Of a DNA stretch of 64,000 bases, positions 8,501 to 17,521 are shown piece after piece. This stretch comes from an uncultured Flavihumibacter sp. (GTDB lineage Bacteria; Bacteroidota; Bacteroidia; Chitinophagales; Chitinophagaceae): positions 186,001-250,000 of the forward strand of contig CABHOY010000019.1 in assembly GCA_902168105.1 (NCBI GenBank). The letters are read 5' to 3'. Both the position numbers and the translations under genes were made by a program. Position 1 is the stretch's first letter, and each line of letters starts with the position of its first letter. The notes under the pieces were generated by a model. The model did not search any database and was not told the origin of the DNA. It saw only the letters and a program-made list of their open reading frames with translations.

Positions 8501-11500
8501 ATGACAGGCAATCATCAACATAGTAAACTTCCTGCGGGCAGTTACCGTAGCACCTGCTGTTATTGCGGCGTAGGCTGTGGTATTATTGTGCACAGGGACA
8601 GGCAGGGAAAGTTAAGCGTGGAAGGAGACAAAGATCATCCGGTAAATAAAGGCATGCTTTGCTCCAAAGGCATGAACCTGCACTATACTGTGATGGACAC
8701 ATCAGACAGGCTCTATTACCCGGAAATGCGCTATCACCGGCATATGCCACGGCAGCGCGTTTCCTGGGACCAGGCGCTGGAGCGTACCGCTGCAGTGTTC
8801 AAACAAATGATAGCACAATATGGCCCTGAGTCTGTTGCATTTTATGCCTCCGGGCAATGCCTGACGGAAGAGTATTATGTGGTGAATAAACTGATCAAAG
8901 GATTTATCGGAAGTAATAATATAGACACCAACTCCCGTCTGTGTATGAGTAGCGCGGTAGCCGCCTACAAATTATCGCTGGGAGAAGATAGTGTTCCAGG
9001 AAGTTATGATGATATAGAACAGACAGACTGCATATTCGTAGCCGGCGCCAATCCTGCATGGTGTCACCCGATACTGTGGCGCAGGATTGAGGCTGCGAAG
9101 GCGAAGAACCCTGACCTGAAGATCATCGTCAGCGATCCACGGGTAACACAAAGTTGTGCGATAGCGGATGTTCACCTGCAACTGATGCCAGGTACAGACA
9201 TCGTATTGCATCATGCTATCGGCCGGCTGTTGATAGAAGCAGGACATACAGACAATCATTTCATCCAGCAACATACCGAAGGCTTCGCCAAATACCGGGA
9301 TACCGTAATGGAGCGCAGCATCAGCAGTGCAGCGGCAGTATGTGGTATTTCCGAAGACCTGATCTATGAAGCAGCCGCTATGATAGGCCAGGCGAAAGGC
9401 TTTATGACCATGTGGACGATGGGCTTGAACCAGAGTGCGGTAGGCGTAAATAAAAATCTGAGCCTCATCAATCTCAATCTTATCACCGGTAAGATCGGTA
9501 AGCCTGGTTGCGGACCATTCTCACTGACAGGACAGCCGAATGCAATGGGAGGACGCGAAGTAGGCGGTCTGTCCAATATGCTGCCGGCACATCGTGTGCT
9601 GGACAATCCTGCACACCGTAAAGAAGTGCAGGAGTTCTGGGGCGGCACAGCTATCTCCGACAAACCGGGACTGACAGCCACGGAGATGTTTGAAGCGTTG
9701 AATGACGGCAGGCTGAAAGCCATCTGGATCATGTGTACCAATCCGCTGGTAAGCCTTCCTGATGCACGTATGGCTGAAGCGGCGTTACAGAAAGCGAAAT
9801 TTGTGGTTGTACAGGAAATTTCCTCTAAACCTGAAACACTGCGTTATGCAGACGTGGTACTTCCTGCGGCTGCATGGACGGAAAAAGAAGGTACGATGAC
9901 CAATGCAGAAAGAAGGATCACTTATCTGCAAAAAATAAATGAAGCTCCCGGAGAAGCATTACCTGATGCTGAGATCATCAGTCGCTTTGCGAGGAAGATG
10001 GGATATCATGGGTTTGATTATAATAACCCATCAGAGATATATGCTGAACATAGCCGGCTCACTGCAGGCACCAATATAGATGTGAGTGGCGTCAGCTATG
10101 AGCTGTTGAAGGAAAAGAGATCCTTACAATGGCCCTTTCCGGCCGGCGCCTCAAATAACGGAACACAAAGATTATTTACAGATCATAAATTCTACACATC
10201 ATCTGCCAAAGCAATCATTCATTCTTTTCCTGACGATAACCGGTCAACACCGCCTGATCCGCAATGGCCGCTCATTCTTACTACCGGCCGTATCCGCGAC
10301 CAGTGGCATACCATGAGCAAGACCGGGAAAGTCAGCAAACTGAAACAACATATTCCTACGCCCCTGCTGGAGATCCATCCAAAGGATGCGGCTGAAAGAG
10401 AAATTAAAGAAGGAGATATTGTAGAGATCTTCAGTGAGAATGGCGTAGTGCGTGTGAAAGCGCAACTAAGCACCTCCATCAAACAAGGTGTTGTGTTCCT
10501 TCCTATGCACTGGGGTAAGATACTTGATAATGACTTGAGCCGGGCCAATAACCTTACACACAGACTGGTAGATAAGGTTTCCAAACAACCCGACCTGAAG
10601 TATACAGCAGTACAGGTGAGGTTATATCAAAAGCAGGTTCAGAAGATCGTTATCATTGGCGCCGGTGCGGGCGCATGCGGTTTTGTAAAGGCCTATCGTG
10701 AAATAAATACAACAGATACTATCACTGTATTCAGTAAAGAGGACCAGCCTTTTTATAACCGCGTAATGTTACCCGATTATATCAGCGGTACCCAGCAATG
10801 GGCACAGCTGGTAAAAATGACAGACGAGGAGGAAAACCTGCTGGACATTACACTGCACAGAGGTGTTAGTGTTAATGGGATAGACCGTGAGCAGAAAACA
10901 GTAACAGACAGTAATGGCCTTGTACATGCATACGATGTATTGATCATGGCGATGGGTAGTCGTGCGGCTACCCTGAGGGATGCGCCTTCTCTGGATGGTG
11001 TGTTTACGATGCGTAACCGGCGGGATGCAGATGCGTTCGTCCGGCATATTGACCCTACAGCAGGAAAAGTGATGATTGTTGGAGGCGGACTGCTGGGTAT
11101 TGAGTTAGCTGCTTCACTAAGAGAAATGGATATAGACGTGGCCGTTATACAACGCACGTCTAAACTGATGGACAGACAGCTGGATGCTTTAGGCAGCCAG
11201 CTGTTATATGAAGAGCTGACCGACCGTGGGATCGAGATCCTGTACAATGATGAAATAGAAAGATTCACCGGCTTAAATAAACTGGATGGCATACAGCTGA
11301 AAAGCGGAAGGCATGTAGCTTGTCAGGCGGTGGTCATGTCTATAGGAACTGTTCCTAATATTGAACTGGCACGTGCCAGTCACCTGCTGTGTAAAAGAGG
11401 TGTAGTTGTGAATGAATACCTGCAAACAAGTGATCCGGATATTTTCGCTATCGGAGAAATTGCAGAGTTCAACGGTACCCTGTATGGCATTACTGCAGCA

Positions 11501-12058
11501 GCAGAACAACAGGCCGCAGTAGTTGGCCGATATCTGGCGGGTGACCTGACCAGTTATTATGAAGGGTCTTTATTTATGAATATCCTCAAAATGCATGGCT
11601 CTGATCTTTGTTCGCTGGGTATGATAGAAACACCTGATGATCCTGCCTATGAAGAGGTAGTGTTCATTGATAAATCAAAGCGTTATTATAAGAAATGTGT
11701 TATCCACAATGACCGTCTTGTAGGCGCTATCCTGATCGGTGATAAATCTGAGTTCCTGGAGTTCAGGGACCTCATATCCAATAAGATCGAATTGTCGGAA
11801 AAACGCCTGGAGCTCTTACGCTCCGGCAAGAAAGCCGCTCCGGTGATCGGCAAACTGGTATGCAGCTGTGGAGGTGTGGGAGAAGGTAATATATGTGAGA
11901 AAATCAAAGAAGGAGCCGATACCCTGGAAAGTTTATGCCAGGCGTCCGGCGCAGGTATGGGCTGCGGTAGTTGCAGACCGGAGATCAAAGCCATACTTGA
12001 AAAGCAACTGCCATCCACTCCAAAAGAGGAGGCAGTATTTATCATGCAAGCAGTTTAA
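8501..12058 (+). CDS. Assimilatory nitrate reductase fused to a NAD(P)H/FAD oxidoreductase and [2Fe-2S] module
   Basis: An 1185-residue fusion that should reduce nitrate to nitrite. Part 1 (about 15-700) is a molybdo-bis-MGD enzyme of the NasA/NarB type. Its N-terminal [4Fe-4S] motif has C19, C22, C26 and C54 (CCYCGVGCG, GMLCSKG), and the likely Mo ligand is C148 in NSRLCMSS. Part 2 (about 714-1080) is a FAD/NAD(P)H oxidoreductase like the NirB N-terminus (IVIIGAGAGACGF, MIVGGGLLGIELA, IFAIGEIAEFNG). Part 3 (about 1121-1170) is a BFD-like [2Fe-2S] domain (CSCGGVGEGNIC, GMGCGSCRPEI). In Bacillus and Klebsiella the electron-transfer unit is a separate protein. Here the fusion makes a one-polypeptide NAD(P)H-nitrate reductase plausible. 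The gene lies 2 bp after the transporter and 2 bp before the rubredoxin protein. Confidence 0.94.
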   Translation: MTGNHQHSKLPAGSYRSTCCYCGVGCGIIVHRDRQGKLSVEGDKDHPVNKGMLCSKGMNLHYTVMDTSDRLYYPEMRYHRHMPRQRVSWDQALERTAAVFKQMIAQYGPESVAFYASGQCLTEEYYVVNKLIKGFIGSNNIDTNSRLCMSSAVAAYKLSLGEDSVPGSYDDIEQTDCIFVAGANPAWCHPILWRRIEAAKAKNPDLKIIVSDPRVTQSCAIADVHLQLMPGTDIVLHHAIGRLLIEAGHTDNHFIQQHTEGFAKYRDTVMERSISSAAAVCGISEDLIYEAAAMIGQAKGFMTMWTMGLNQSAVGVNKNLSLINLNLITGKIGKPGCGPFSLTGQPNAMGGREVGGLSNMLPAHRVLDNPAHRKEVQEFWGGTAISDKPGLTATEMFEALNDGRLKAIWIMCTNPLVSLPDARMAEAALQKAKFVVVQEISSKPETLRYADVVLPAAAWTEKEGTMTNAERRITYLQKINEAPGEALPDAEIISRFARKMGYHGFDYNNPSEIYAEHSRLTAGTNIDVSGVSYELLKEKRSLQWPFPAGASNNGTQRLFTDHKFYTSSAKAIIHSFPDDNRSTPPDPQWPLILTTGRIRDQWHTMSKTGKVSKLKQHIPTPLLEIHPKDAAEREIKEGDIVEIFSENGVVRVKAQLSTSIKQGVVFLPMHWGKILDNDLSRANNLTHRLVDKVSKQPDLKYTAVQVRLYQKQVQKIVIIGAGAGACGFVKAYREINTTDTITVFSKEDQPFYNRVMLPDYISGTQQWAQLVKMTDEEENLLDITLHRGVSVNGIDREQKTVTDSNGLVHAYDVLIMAMGSRAATLRDAPSLDGVFTMRNRRDADAFVRHIDPTAGKVMIVGGGLLGIELAASLREMDIDVAVIQRTSKLMDRQLDALGSQLLYEELTDRGIEILYNDEIERFTGLNKLDGIQLKSGRHVACQAVVMSIGTVPNIELARASHLLCKRGVVVNEYLQTSDPDIFAIGEIAEFNGTLYGITAAAEQQAAVVGRYLAGDLTSYYEGSLFMNILKMHGSDLCSLGMIETPDDPAYEEVVFIDKSKRYYKKCVIHNDRLVGAILIGDKSEFLEFRDLISNKIELSEKRLELLRSGKKAAPVIGKLVCSCGGVGEGNICEKIKEGADTLESLCQASGAGMGCGSCRPEIKAILEKQLPSTPKEEAVFIMQAV

Positions 12059-12060
12059 TC

Positions 12061-13542
12061 ATGATCAGACATACACAGACAGTGAGCATTAATTTTACGG
12101 GAGGGATCGTCTCTCCCGGACAACTGCTGACTATTCTGGATATAGCGGCAGCAGCCAGGGTCACCCAGGTGCGGTTTGGCTTACGGCAACAACTGCTGAT
12201 AGAAATACCGGGTAAGTACCGTCAGCAGTTTGAGGAAGATTGTGAACGCCACCAGATCGTATTCCATGCATACGGTATTGCGCCTAATATCACCAGCTCC
12301 TATCCTGCGGCCGGCATTTTCATTAATGAAAGCTGGCTGACCGAAGGCATCTATAAGGATGTATTCGCATTATTCGATTACACGCCTGCAATGAAAGTGA
12401 ATATCTGCGACAGCAGGCAAACATTCACTCCTTTTTTCTCCGGCCATATTAACTGGATTGCAGCAGGACAGGCCCACTACTGGCATTTATTCATCCGTTT
12501 CCCGAAATCCAGCCGTCTCTTCGCATGGCCCGACCTGGTATATACCAACAATATCGGTCAACTGAGTCAATTTATCGAGTCTGTACTGCAGGAACAGCCA
12601 TCTATCAGTAATGACGGACTATATGCCCTTGTGAAAGATAAACTGGAATATGCCTTCCGTCCGGTAACGGCGGAACTGGAGCTGCCTCCTTTCCATCTGC
12701 CTTATTATGAGGGCTTCAACCGGCATGAAAATCACTACTGGCTGGGCATTTACCGCAGGGATGAGGAGTTCCCCCTGCCATTCCTGCAAAACCTCTGTAA
12801 GATCTGCCTGGAAACCAGGACAGGGCAATTGTACGCCACCTCCTGGAAATCGCTCATCGTCAGGAATATAGCACCGGAGCACAGAAGACTGTGGGATTAT
12901 ATACTTGGTAAATACGGGATCAATGTAAGACATGCCGCTAATGAGTTGAACTGGCATGTAGAAGATAACAGTGAAGATGCGTTGATCATCAAAAGGCATA
13001 TCATTCGTCACTTTGATAATGCTGATGTAAGGACTTACGGTTTATGTTTCAGCATCAGGATCAACCCGGGCAATAACTGTTTCGGGTCTATCGTGATCAC
13101 CAAACAGGAAAGTAAAACGAAGAGCAGGCTTAAAGGGCTTCAACGATTTGATATTCATTATACACAGGATTTTAACCCCAATTCCGGCACATTGCTTCCT
13201 TACCGGACAGGAGTAGCCAAAGAGCATCTGGGGCCTTATATTACCTCTCTTTGCCGGGAGTTTTATGAAAATAGTGCATTGACAGATCCATTGCTGAACT
13301 ATGTAGCCGGACAGCAAACGGTTATCAGTACCACGCAGCCTGAGAAGGAGGTGCATCAATGCATGCGGTGCCTGACCGTATATGATGACGTTGTCGGCGA
13401 TCCGGGACAGGGCATTGCAGCTGCAACTGCCTTTCATAGTCTGCCGGAGCATTATCACTGTTCACTCTGCGAAGCGCCGCTATCTGATTTTGCAGTTGTT
13501 ACTGCAACATCGCTTGGATGGCTGGCCGGAGCACAGGATTAA
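12061..13542 (+). CDS. Siroheme-reductase-like protein without cluster cysteines, with C-terminal rubredoxin domain
   Basis: A 493-residue protein. The C-terminal 60 residues are a rubredoxin with textbook spacing: C434-X2-C437-X29-C467-X2-C470 (QCMRCLTVYDD, CSLCEAPLSDF), binding one iron. Upstream, two segments resemble the ferredoxin-like half-domains of nitrite/sulphite reductases (about 10-65, GGIVSPGQLLTILDIA; and about 235-290, QNLCKICLETRTGQLYATSW). The CX5C and CX3C ligands of the siroheme-[4Fe-4S] centre are absent, so this is not a functional siroheme enzyme of the usual kind. It ends the operon, 2 bp after the nitrate reductase. An electron-transfer or assembly role with that reductase is inference; the rubredoxin call is firm. 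Confidence 0.85.
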   Translation: MIRHTQTVSINFTGGIVSPGQLLTILDIAAAARVTQVRFGLRQQLLIEIPGKYRQQFEEDCERHQIVFHAYGIAPNITSSYPAAGIFINESWLTEGIYKDVFALFDYTPAMKVNICDSRQTFTPFFSGHINWIAAGQAHYWHLFIRFPKSSRLFAWPDLVYTNNIGQLSQFIESVLQEQPSISNDGLYALVKDKLEYAFRPVTAELELPPFHLPYYEGFNRHENHYWLGIYRRDEEFPLPFLQNLCKICLETRTGQLYATSWKSLIVRNIAPEHRRLWDYILGKYGINVRHAANELNWHVEDNSEDALIIKRHIIRHFDNADVRTYGLCFSIRINPGNNCFGSIVITKQESKTKSRLKGLQRFDIHYTQDFNPNSGTLLPYRTGVAKEHLGPYITSLCREFYENSALTDPLLNYVAGQQTVISTTQPEKEVHQCMRCLTVYDDVVGDPGQGIAAATAFHSLPEHYHCSLCEAPLSDFAVVTATSLGWLAGAQD

Positions 13543-13665
13543 CAATACATTTACATTTTTCCCATATGCACTACAGCAGGTGCTTGCAATGAAAATTGCG
13601 CTTATTTTATCACAAAAAGCCATAATAGATGCACTAAAACGTTATAGAACTAATGTTTTTAGTAC

Positions 13666-13673
13666 TACTTTTG
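13666..13673 (+). promoter_or_regulatory. Bacteroidota -7 box TACTTTTG upstream of mqo
   Basis: Exact match to TAnnTTTG, 27 bp before the mqo start codon. The same TACTTTTGCAGC 12-mer recurs before the M42 peptidase gene. No good -33 TTG is visible. Confidence 0.55.
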
Positions 13674-13700
13674 CAGCGCAAATCGCGTAAATAAATTAAT

Positions 13701-15188
13701 ATGTCTCCTAAATCGGCGCCTGACATCGTTTTAATCGGTGCGGGCATAATGAGTGCAACGCTAGGCGTACTATTGAAAGAATTACAACCGGAACTGACCA
13801 TTGAGATATTCGAAAGGCTGGATATCATAGCAGGAGAAAGTTCGGATGCATGGAATAACGCAGGTACAGGACATTCTGCTTTCTGCGAACTTAACTATAC
13901 TCCCGAAAAGGAAAATGGTGATATTGAGATCAATAAAGCTATCAAGATCGCGGAGTCTTTCGAAGTAACCAAGCAATTCTGGTCTTTCCTTGTACAACAG
14001 GGTTGTATTAAATCTCCGGAGACATTTATTCAGAGCGTTCCTCACATGAGCTTTGTATGGGGTGAGAACAACGTTGAATATCTTAAGAAACGCCAGCAGA
14101 TGCTGGAAAGCAATAATTTATTCAAGGGCATGCAGTACTCAGAAGATCCCGCAGTCCTGAAACAATGGATCCCATTGGTGATGGAAGGTCGTGGTGCTGA
14201 TGAAAAAGTGGCAGCTACCCGTATGGAATCTGGTACGGACATCAACTTCGGCGCCCTCACACGTGCACTCATTGGCTACCTGGAAAAGCAGGATGGTGTA
14301 CAGGTACATCTCAAACATGAGGTACGTGACCTGGATCAGGAAGAAGATGGTAGATGGTATCTGAAAGTGAAGAACCTGGAAACAGGCAAGAAAAGAAAGC
14401 TACATACGAGATTTGTATTCATAGGCGCAGGTGGTGGCTCTTTGCCATTGCTGGAAAAATCAGATATTCCTGAGGGTAAAGGCTTCGGCGGCTTCCCTGT
14501 AAGCGGCCAGTGGCTGATCTGTAAAAACCCGGCCATTGTTGAAAAGCATGCGGCGAAAGTTTACGGTAAGGCTTCAGTAGGCGCGCCTCCTATGTCTGTA
14601 CCACATCTGGATACCCGTGTGATCGATGGAAAAAAGGCATTGCTGTTCGGACCTTATGCCGGTTTCTCTACAAAATTCCTGAAAAATGGCTCCTGGCTTG
14701 ATCTGCCAAGGTCCATCAAATTCAATAATATACGCCCCATGCTGGCTGCCGGCCTGGATAACCTTCCGCTCACCAAATACCTGATTGATCAGGTACGTCA
14801 GTCGCCGGAAGACAGAATGGAAGCCTTACAGGAATTCCTGCCGCAAGCAAAGATAGAAGACTGGGAACTGGAAGTAGCAGGACAACGCGTACAGGTGATC
14901 AAGAAACATCCTGAACATGTTGGTATCCTGGAATTCGGCACTGAAGTAGTAAGTGCGGCAGATGGCTCTATTGCGGCCCTGTTGGGTGCTTCTCCGGGAG
15001 CTTCCACTGCGGTATCCATTATGTTGGAACTACTGCAACGCTGCTTCCCTAACAAGCTGGCGACACCGCTATGGCAGAATAAGCTGAAACAGATGATCCC
15101 ATCCTACGGACAGAAGCTGGCGGAAAGCCCTACCCTGCTGGAACATGTGAGAAGCTGGGCAAATGCTGTATTGGAACTGAAGAAATAA
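13701..15188 (+). CDS. mqo: Malate:quinone oxidoreductase
   Basis: A 495-residue FAD enzyme oxidising malate to oxaloacetate and passing electrons to the quinone pool at the membrane surface; it replaces or complements soluble malate dehydrogenase. The N-terminal dinucleotide-binding motif is [19 protein letters not shown], followed by the Mqo-characteristic [20 protein letters not shown]. The length is typical of the family. The gene stands alone, with its own -7 box upstream and a strong hairpin terminator 31 bp after the stop codon. Confidence 0.97.
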   Translation: MSPKSAPDIVLIGAGIMSATLGVLLKELQPELTIEIFERLDIIAGESSDAWNNAGTGHSAFCELNYTPEKENGDIEINKAIKIAESFEVTKQFWSFLVQQGCIKSPETFIQSVPHMSFVWGENNVEYLKKRQQMLESNNLFKGMQYSEDPAVLKQWIPLVMEGRGADEKVAATRMESGTDINFGALTRALIGYLEKQDGVQVHLKHEVRDLDQEEDGRWYLKVKNLETGKKRKLHTRFVFIGAGGGSLPLLEKSDIPEGKGFGGFPVSGQWLICKNPAIVEKHAAKVYGKASVGAPPMSVPHLDTRVIDGKKALLFGPYAGFSTKFLKNGSWLDLPRSIKFNNIRPMLAAGLDNLPLTKYLIDQVRQSPEDRMEALQEFLPQAKIEDWELEVAGQRVQVIKKHPEHVGILEFGTEVVSAADGSIAALLGASPGASTAVSIMLELLQRCFPNKLATPLWQNKLKQMIPSYGQKLAESPTLLEHVRSWANAVLELKK

Positions 15189-15207
15189 GCAATTACATAC
15201 TGGTAAT

Positions 15208-15246
15208 AAAAAAGAATAGGGGATATGGAAATATCCCCTTTTGTTT
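15208..15246. terminator. Bidirectional intrinsic terminator between mqo and the EPS-locus end
   Basis: A perfect 8-bp stem (15219-15226 GGGGATAT, 15231-15238 ATATCCCC) with a 4-nt loop is flanked by a T-run on the plus side (15239-15246) and an A-run on the other (15208-15213). It can therefore stop transcription of mqo and of the convergent minus-strand kinase-like gene. Confidence 0.85.
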
Positions 15247-15293
15247 TAACCTTATCTTATTGTTTCTAAGAGACGTGTTTCAGGCTGTAAGAC

Positions 15294-15980
15294 TTACGCC
15301 TTACAGGGTATTTTCACCAGCACCTCCACATTCTTCTCCGGCTCTGCCTGTATTTCAAAAGTGCCGTCATGTAAAGCGGCGAAATACGACATCATATGAC
15401 ATACCGGCTGGTGAAGTATTTCATTAACTCCTTTCTCGGATGACTTAAAAGGAGATGAAAAGATATAATTAGCGTAAAAAGATCCCTTTATTTCAAAGTA
15501 TCCCGGCTCAAACCTGAATACCATCTTTGGTATCTGATGGGTTGTTGAATGCCTGTTCATCCAAAAAAAGAGATTCAGGATCAACTGCCGCATCACGGAT
15601 TCGTCGATATTCGCTTCCACAGGTATTTTACTGTTCTGTAATTCAACGGCGGGAGATAGCAGATTGTTGTATGGCTCTTCACGTACCAGTTGTCCCAGAA
15701 AAAAAAGTAAGTTGGTCGTCTTCCTTTTTAACTCGAAGATCTTGCCCAGCATATGCTGGATGATCCGGATATTCTGCAGTTGAAAATCAAGTTCTATTAC
15801 CTGCGATCTGATTGATTCTGCCTGACGGGTGATCTTGTTCCCCATTGCTTTCCCGTCATACAGTACGATTAGTTCAACACTTGAAAGTATGCTTGCTACA
15901 ATAGATTTCAATTCATGAAAGATGTCTTCTATTAGCCGGCTGTCGTCAAGGAAATTTTGTGCTGACACAGAACTTTTCAT
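15294..15980 (-). CDS. Degenerate histidine-kinase-like protein
   Basis: A 228-residue soluble protein with no membrane segment. Residues 21-38 (FHELKSIVASILSSVELI) match a HisKA dimerisation helix with H22 in the phospho-acceptor position. The later part follows a HATPase outline: LILNLFFWMNRHS stands where the N box should be, and the C-terminal HDGTFEIQAEPEKNVEVLVKI resembles the final strands. The N-box Asn pattern is eroded, and no G1 (DxGxG) or G2 (GLGL) motif is present, so ATP binding is doubtful. It may act as a scaffold, phosphatase or phosphotransfer protein. It lies at the 3' end of the exopolysaccharide locus, 134 bp after the priming transferase and on the same strand. Confidence 0.72.
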   Translation of the reverse strand: MKSSVSAQNFLDDSRLIEDIFHELKSIVASILSSVELIVLYDGKAMGNKITRQAESIRSQVIELDFQLQNIRIIQHMLGKIFELKRKTTNLLFFLGQLVREEPYNNLLSPAVELQNSKIPVEANIDESVMRQLILNLFFWMNRHSTTHQIPKMVFRFEPGYFEIKGSFYANYIFSSPFKSSEKGVNEILHQPVCHMMSYFAALHDGTFEIQAEPEKNVEVLVKIPCKA

Positions 15981-16011
15981 GTAACGCTGTTTACAGGCTT
16001 CCCTGAAGTTG

Positions 16012-16038
16012 ACTCCGGTGTACAGTCACTACCGGAGT
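16012..16038. repeat. Inverted repeat upstream of the kinase-like gene
   Basis: Perfect 8-bp arms ACTCCGGT (16012-16019) and ACCGGAGT (16031-16038) flank an 11-nt loop, 32 bp upstream of the kinase-like gene and 77 bp after the priming transferase stop. No T-run follows in the minus direction, so an operator or leader hairpin is more likely than a terminator. Confidence 0.5.
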
Positions 16039-16114
16039 GTAAAAATAACACTTAACGCGCTTTCTTTTCTATTAACATTCTTACTAATACGAGTAAAATA
16101 TGATACAGAAAATG

Positions 16115-17500
16115 TTAAAATGCGTTCTTATCGCCTTTGATGGTATTAAACACAGTTAAAAATATGATACGCAGATCGAGATACACTGACCAATTTTCCA
16201 TGTACCATATGTCATGCTCGATACGTTTACGCAGGTGCAGTTCATCTGTGATCTCTCCACGATAACCGTTCACCTGTGCCCAGCCCGTGATACCAGGCTT
16301 CAGGAAGTGACGGATCATATATTTCTGGATGATAGCAGAATATTCCTCTGTATGTTTCAGCATGTGCGGACGCGGGCCAACGATAGACATATCGCCCAGG
16401 AACACATTAAGGAACTGTGGCATCTCATCAAGGTTCGTCTTACGCAATATACGCCCTATCCTCGTAAAGCGGCGGTCATTCCTTGTAGCCTGCTTGGAAT
16501 TGGCATCCTGGTTCACGTACATACTTCTGAACTTCAGGCAACGGAACGTCTGATTGTTACGTCCGGTACGATGTTGCATAAAGAATACCGGTCCTCTCGA
16601 TTCCAGTTTCACCAACAGCGCCAGCAATGGTATGAGCCAGCTCAGGATAAAGAGCATCACAGCGCCACTGAACAGGATATCGAACATGCGTTTCCGGAGC
16701 CGGTTGGCAATATCATCCAGCGGTTCCGCCCTCAATGAGATGATGGGTATATTATCCAGATAATCTACATATATCTGACGGTTCACGAACATCCTGAAGT
16801 CAGGCACAAAGCGAAAACGGATAAAATGACGTTCTGCTTCATGCGCCAGGGTATATAGATACGGGAACTGTTCAGGTGATAATGTAGAGTAGATCTCTCT
16901 GATATTATTTGATTGCGCATACGGGATACAATCTTTCAGCGTACCTATAACCGGGTAGTGAGAAAGCTCGTGCACGTTACCGTATTCTTCGAAATATCCC
17001 TCAAAACGTAAGTTGCTTTTTCGCCCCATCAGGTTGTCCACCAGTTGTTTTGACAGTTCATTATACCCCACGATCACCACCTTACGCTCTATTTCCTTAC
17101 GGTGAATGATAAAGTTCGTCAGCATATAAAAGAACAGCCTGTCCAGCAACACTACTATCATGAACATGGTCATGTAGGTCACGATAAAGATCCTGTTGAA
17201 GGCCTCTTTGTTCAGGAATACGAAAACCAGCATCAGCAGCAGGTACAACATAATACTCTGCAGCAGCTTTTTGATGATCTTTTCTACAGACATCTGCTGG
17301 CTCATAAAATAGATACCTGTTGTATACAAGGCAACGATCCATGCTATATTTGACGCCATCAGAAACGTATCCCTGTTCACACTTACCGGCACACCATATT
17401 GTTGCAACCAGTAAAGTGCAAAAAAGAAGAAGGCATTGAGGCAGATAAAATCCAGTACTAGGATCTGAATGCTACATATTTTGAGATAACGGTCCAACAT
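16115..17500 (-). CDS. Undecaprenyl-phosphate glucose phosphotransferase (WcaJ-like)
   Basis: A 461-residue polyprenyl glycosylphosphotransferase that should prime exopolysaccharide synthesis by moving a sugar-1-phosphate, typically glucose from UDP-glucose, to undecaprenyl phosphate. The N-terminal half has four to five membrane segments and a nucleotide-binding-like region (KVVIVGYNELSKQL, about 145). The C-terminal catalytic domain (about 265-461) has the family motifs KRMFDILFSGAVMLF, GPVFFMQHRTGRNNQTF, TNLDEMPQFLNVFLGDMSIV and GPRP. It is the last biosynthetic gene of the minus-strand locus; the WcaI-like transferase gene is 21 bp upstream of it. Confidence 0.94.
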   Translation of the reverse strand: MLDRYLKICSIQILVLDFICLNAFFFFALYWLQQYGVPVSVNRDTFLMASNIAWIVALYTTGIYFMSQQMSVEKIIKKLLQSIMLYLLLMLVFVFLNKEAFNRIFIVTYMTMFMIVVLLDRLFFYMLTNFIIHRKEIERKVVIVGYNELSKQLVDNLMGRKSNLRFEGYFEEYGNVHELSHYPVIGTLKDCIPYAQSNNIREIYSTLSPEQFPYLYTLAHEAERHFIRFRFVPDFRMFVNRQIYVDYLDNIPIISLRAEPLDDIANRLRKRMFDILFSGAVMLFILSWLIPLLALLVKLESRGPVFFMQHRTGRNNQTFRCLKFRSMYVNQDANSKQATRNDRRFTRIGRILRKTNLDEMPQFLNVFLGDMSIVGPRPHMLKHTEEYSAIIQKYMIRHFLKPGITGWAQVNGYRGEITDELHLRKRIEHDIWYMENWSVYLDLRIIFLTVFNTIKGDKNAF

Positions 17501-17521
17501 ATAAAGTGAGGTTCAATGATG

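Noticed and set aside
15294..15980. Calling the kinase-like protein a functional histidine kinase
   Set aside because: The ATP-binding G1 and G2 motifs are missing, in contrast to the intact kinases at 1-552 and 40752-41468, so only a degenerate kinase-like call is justified.
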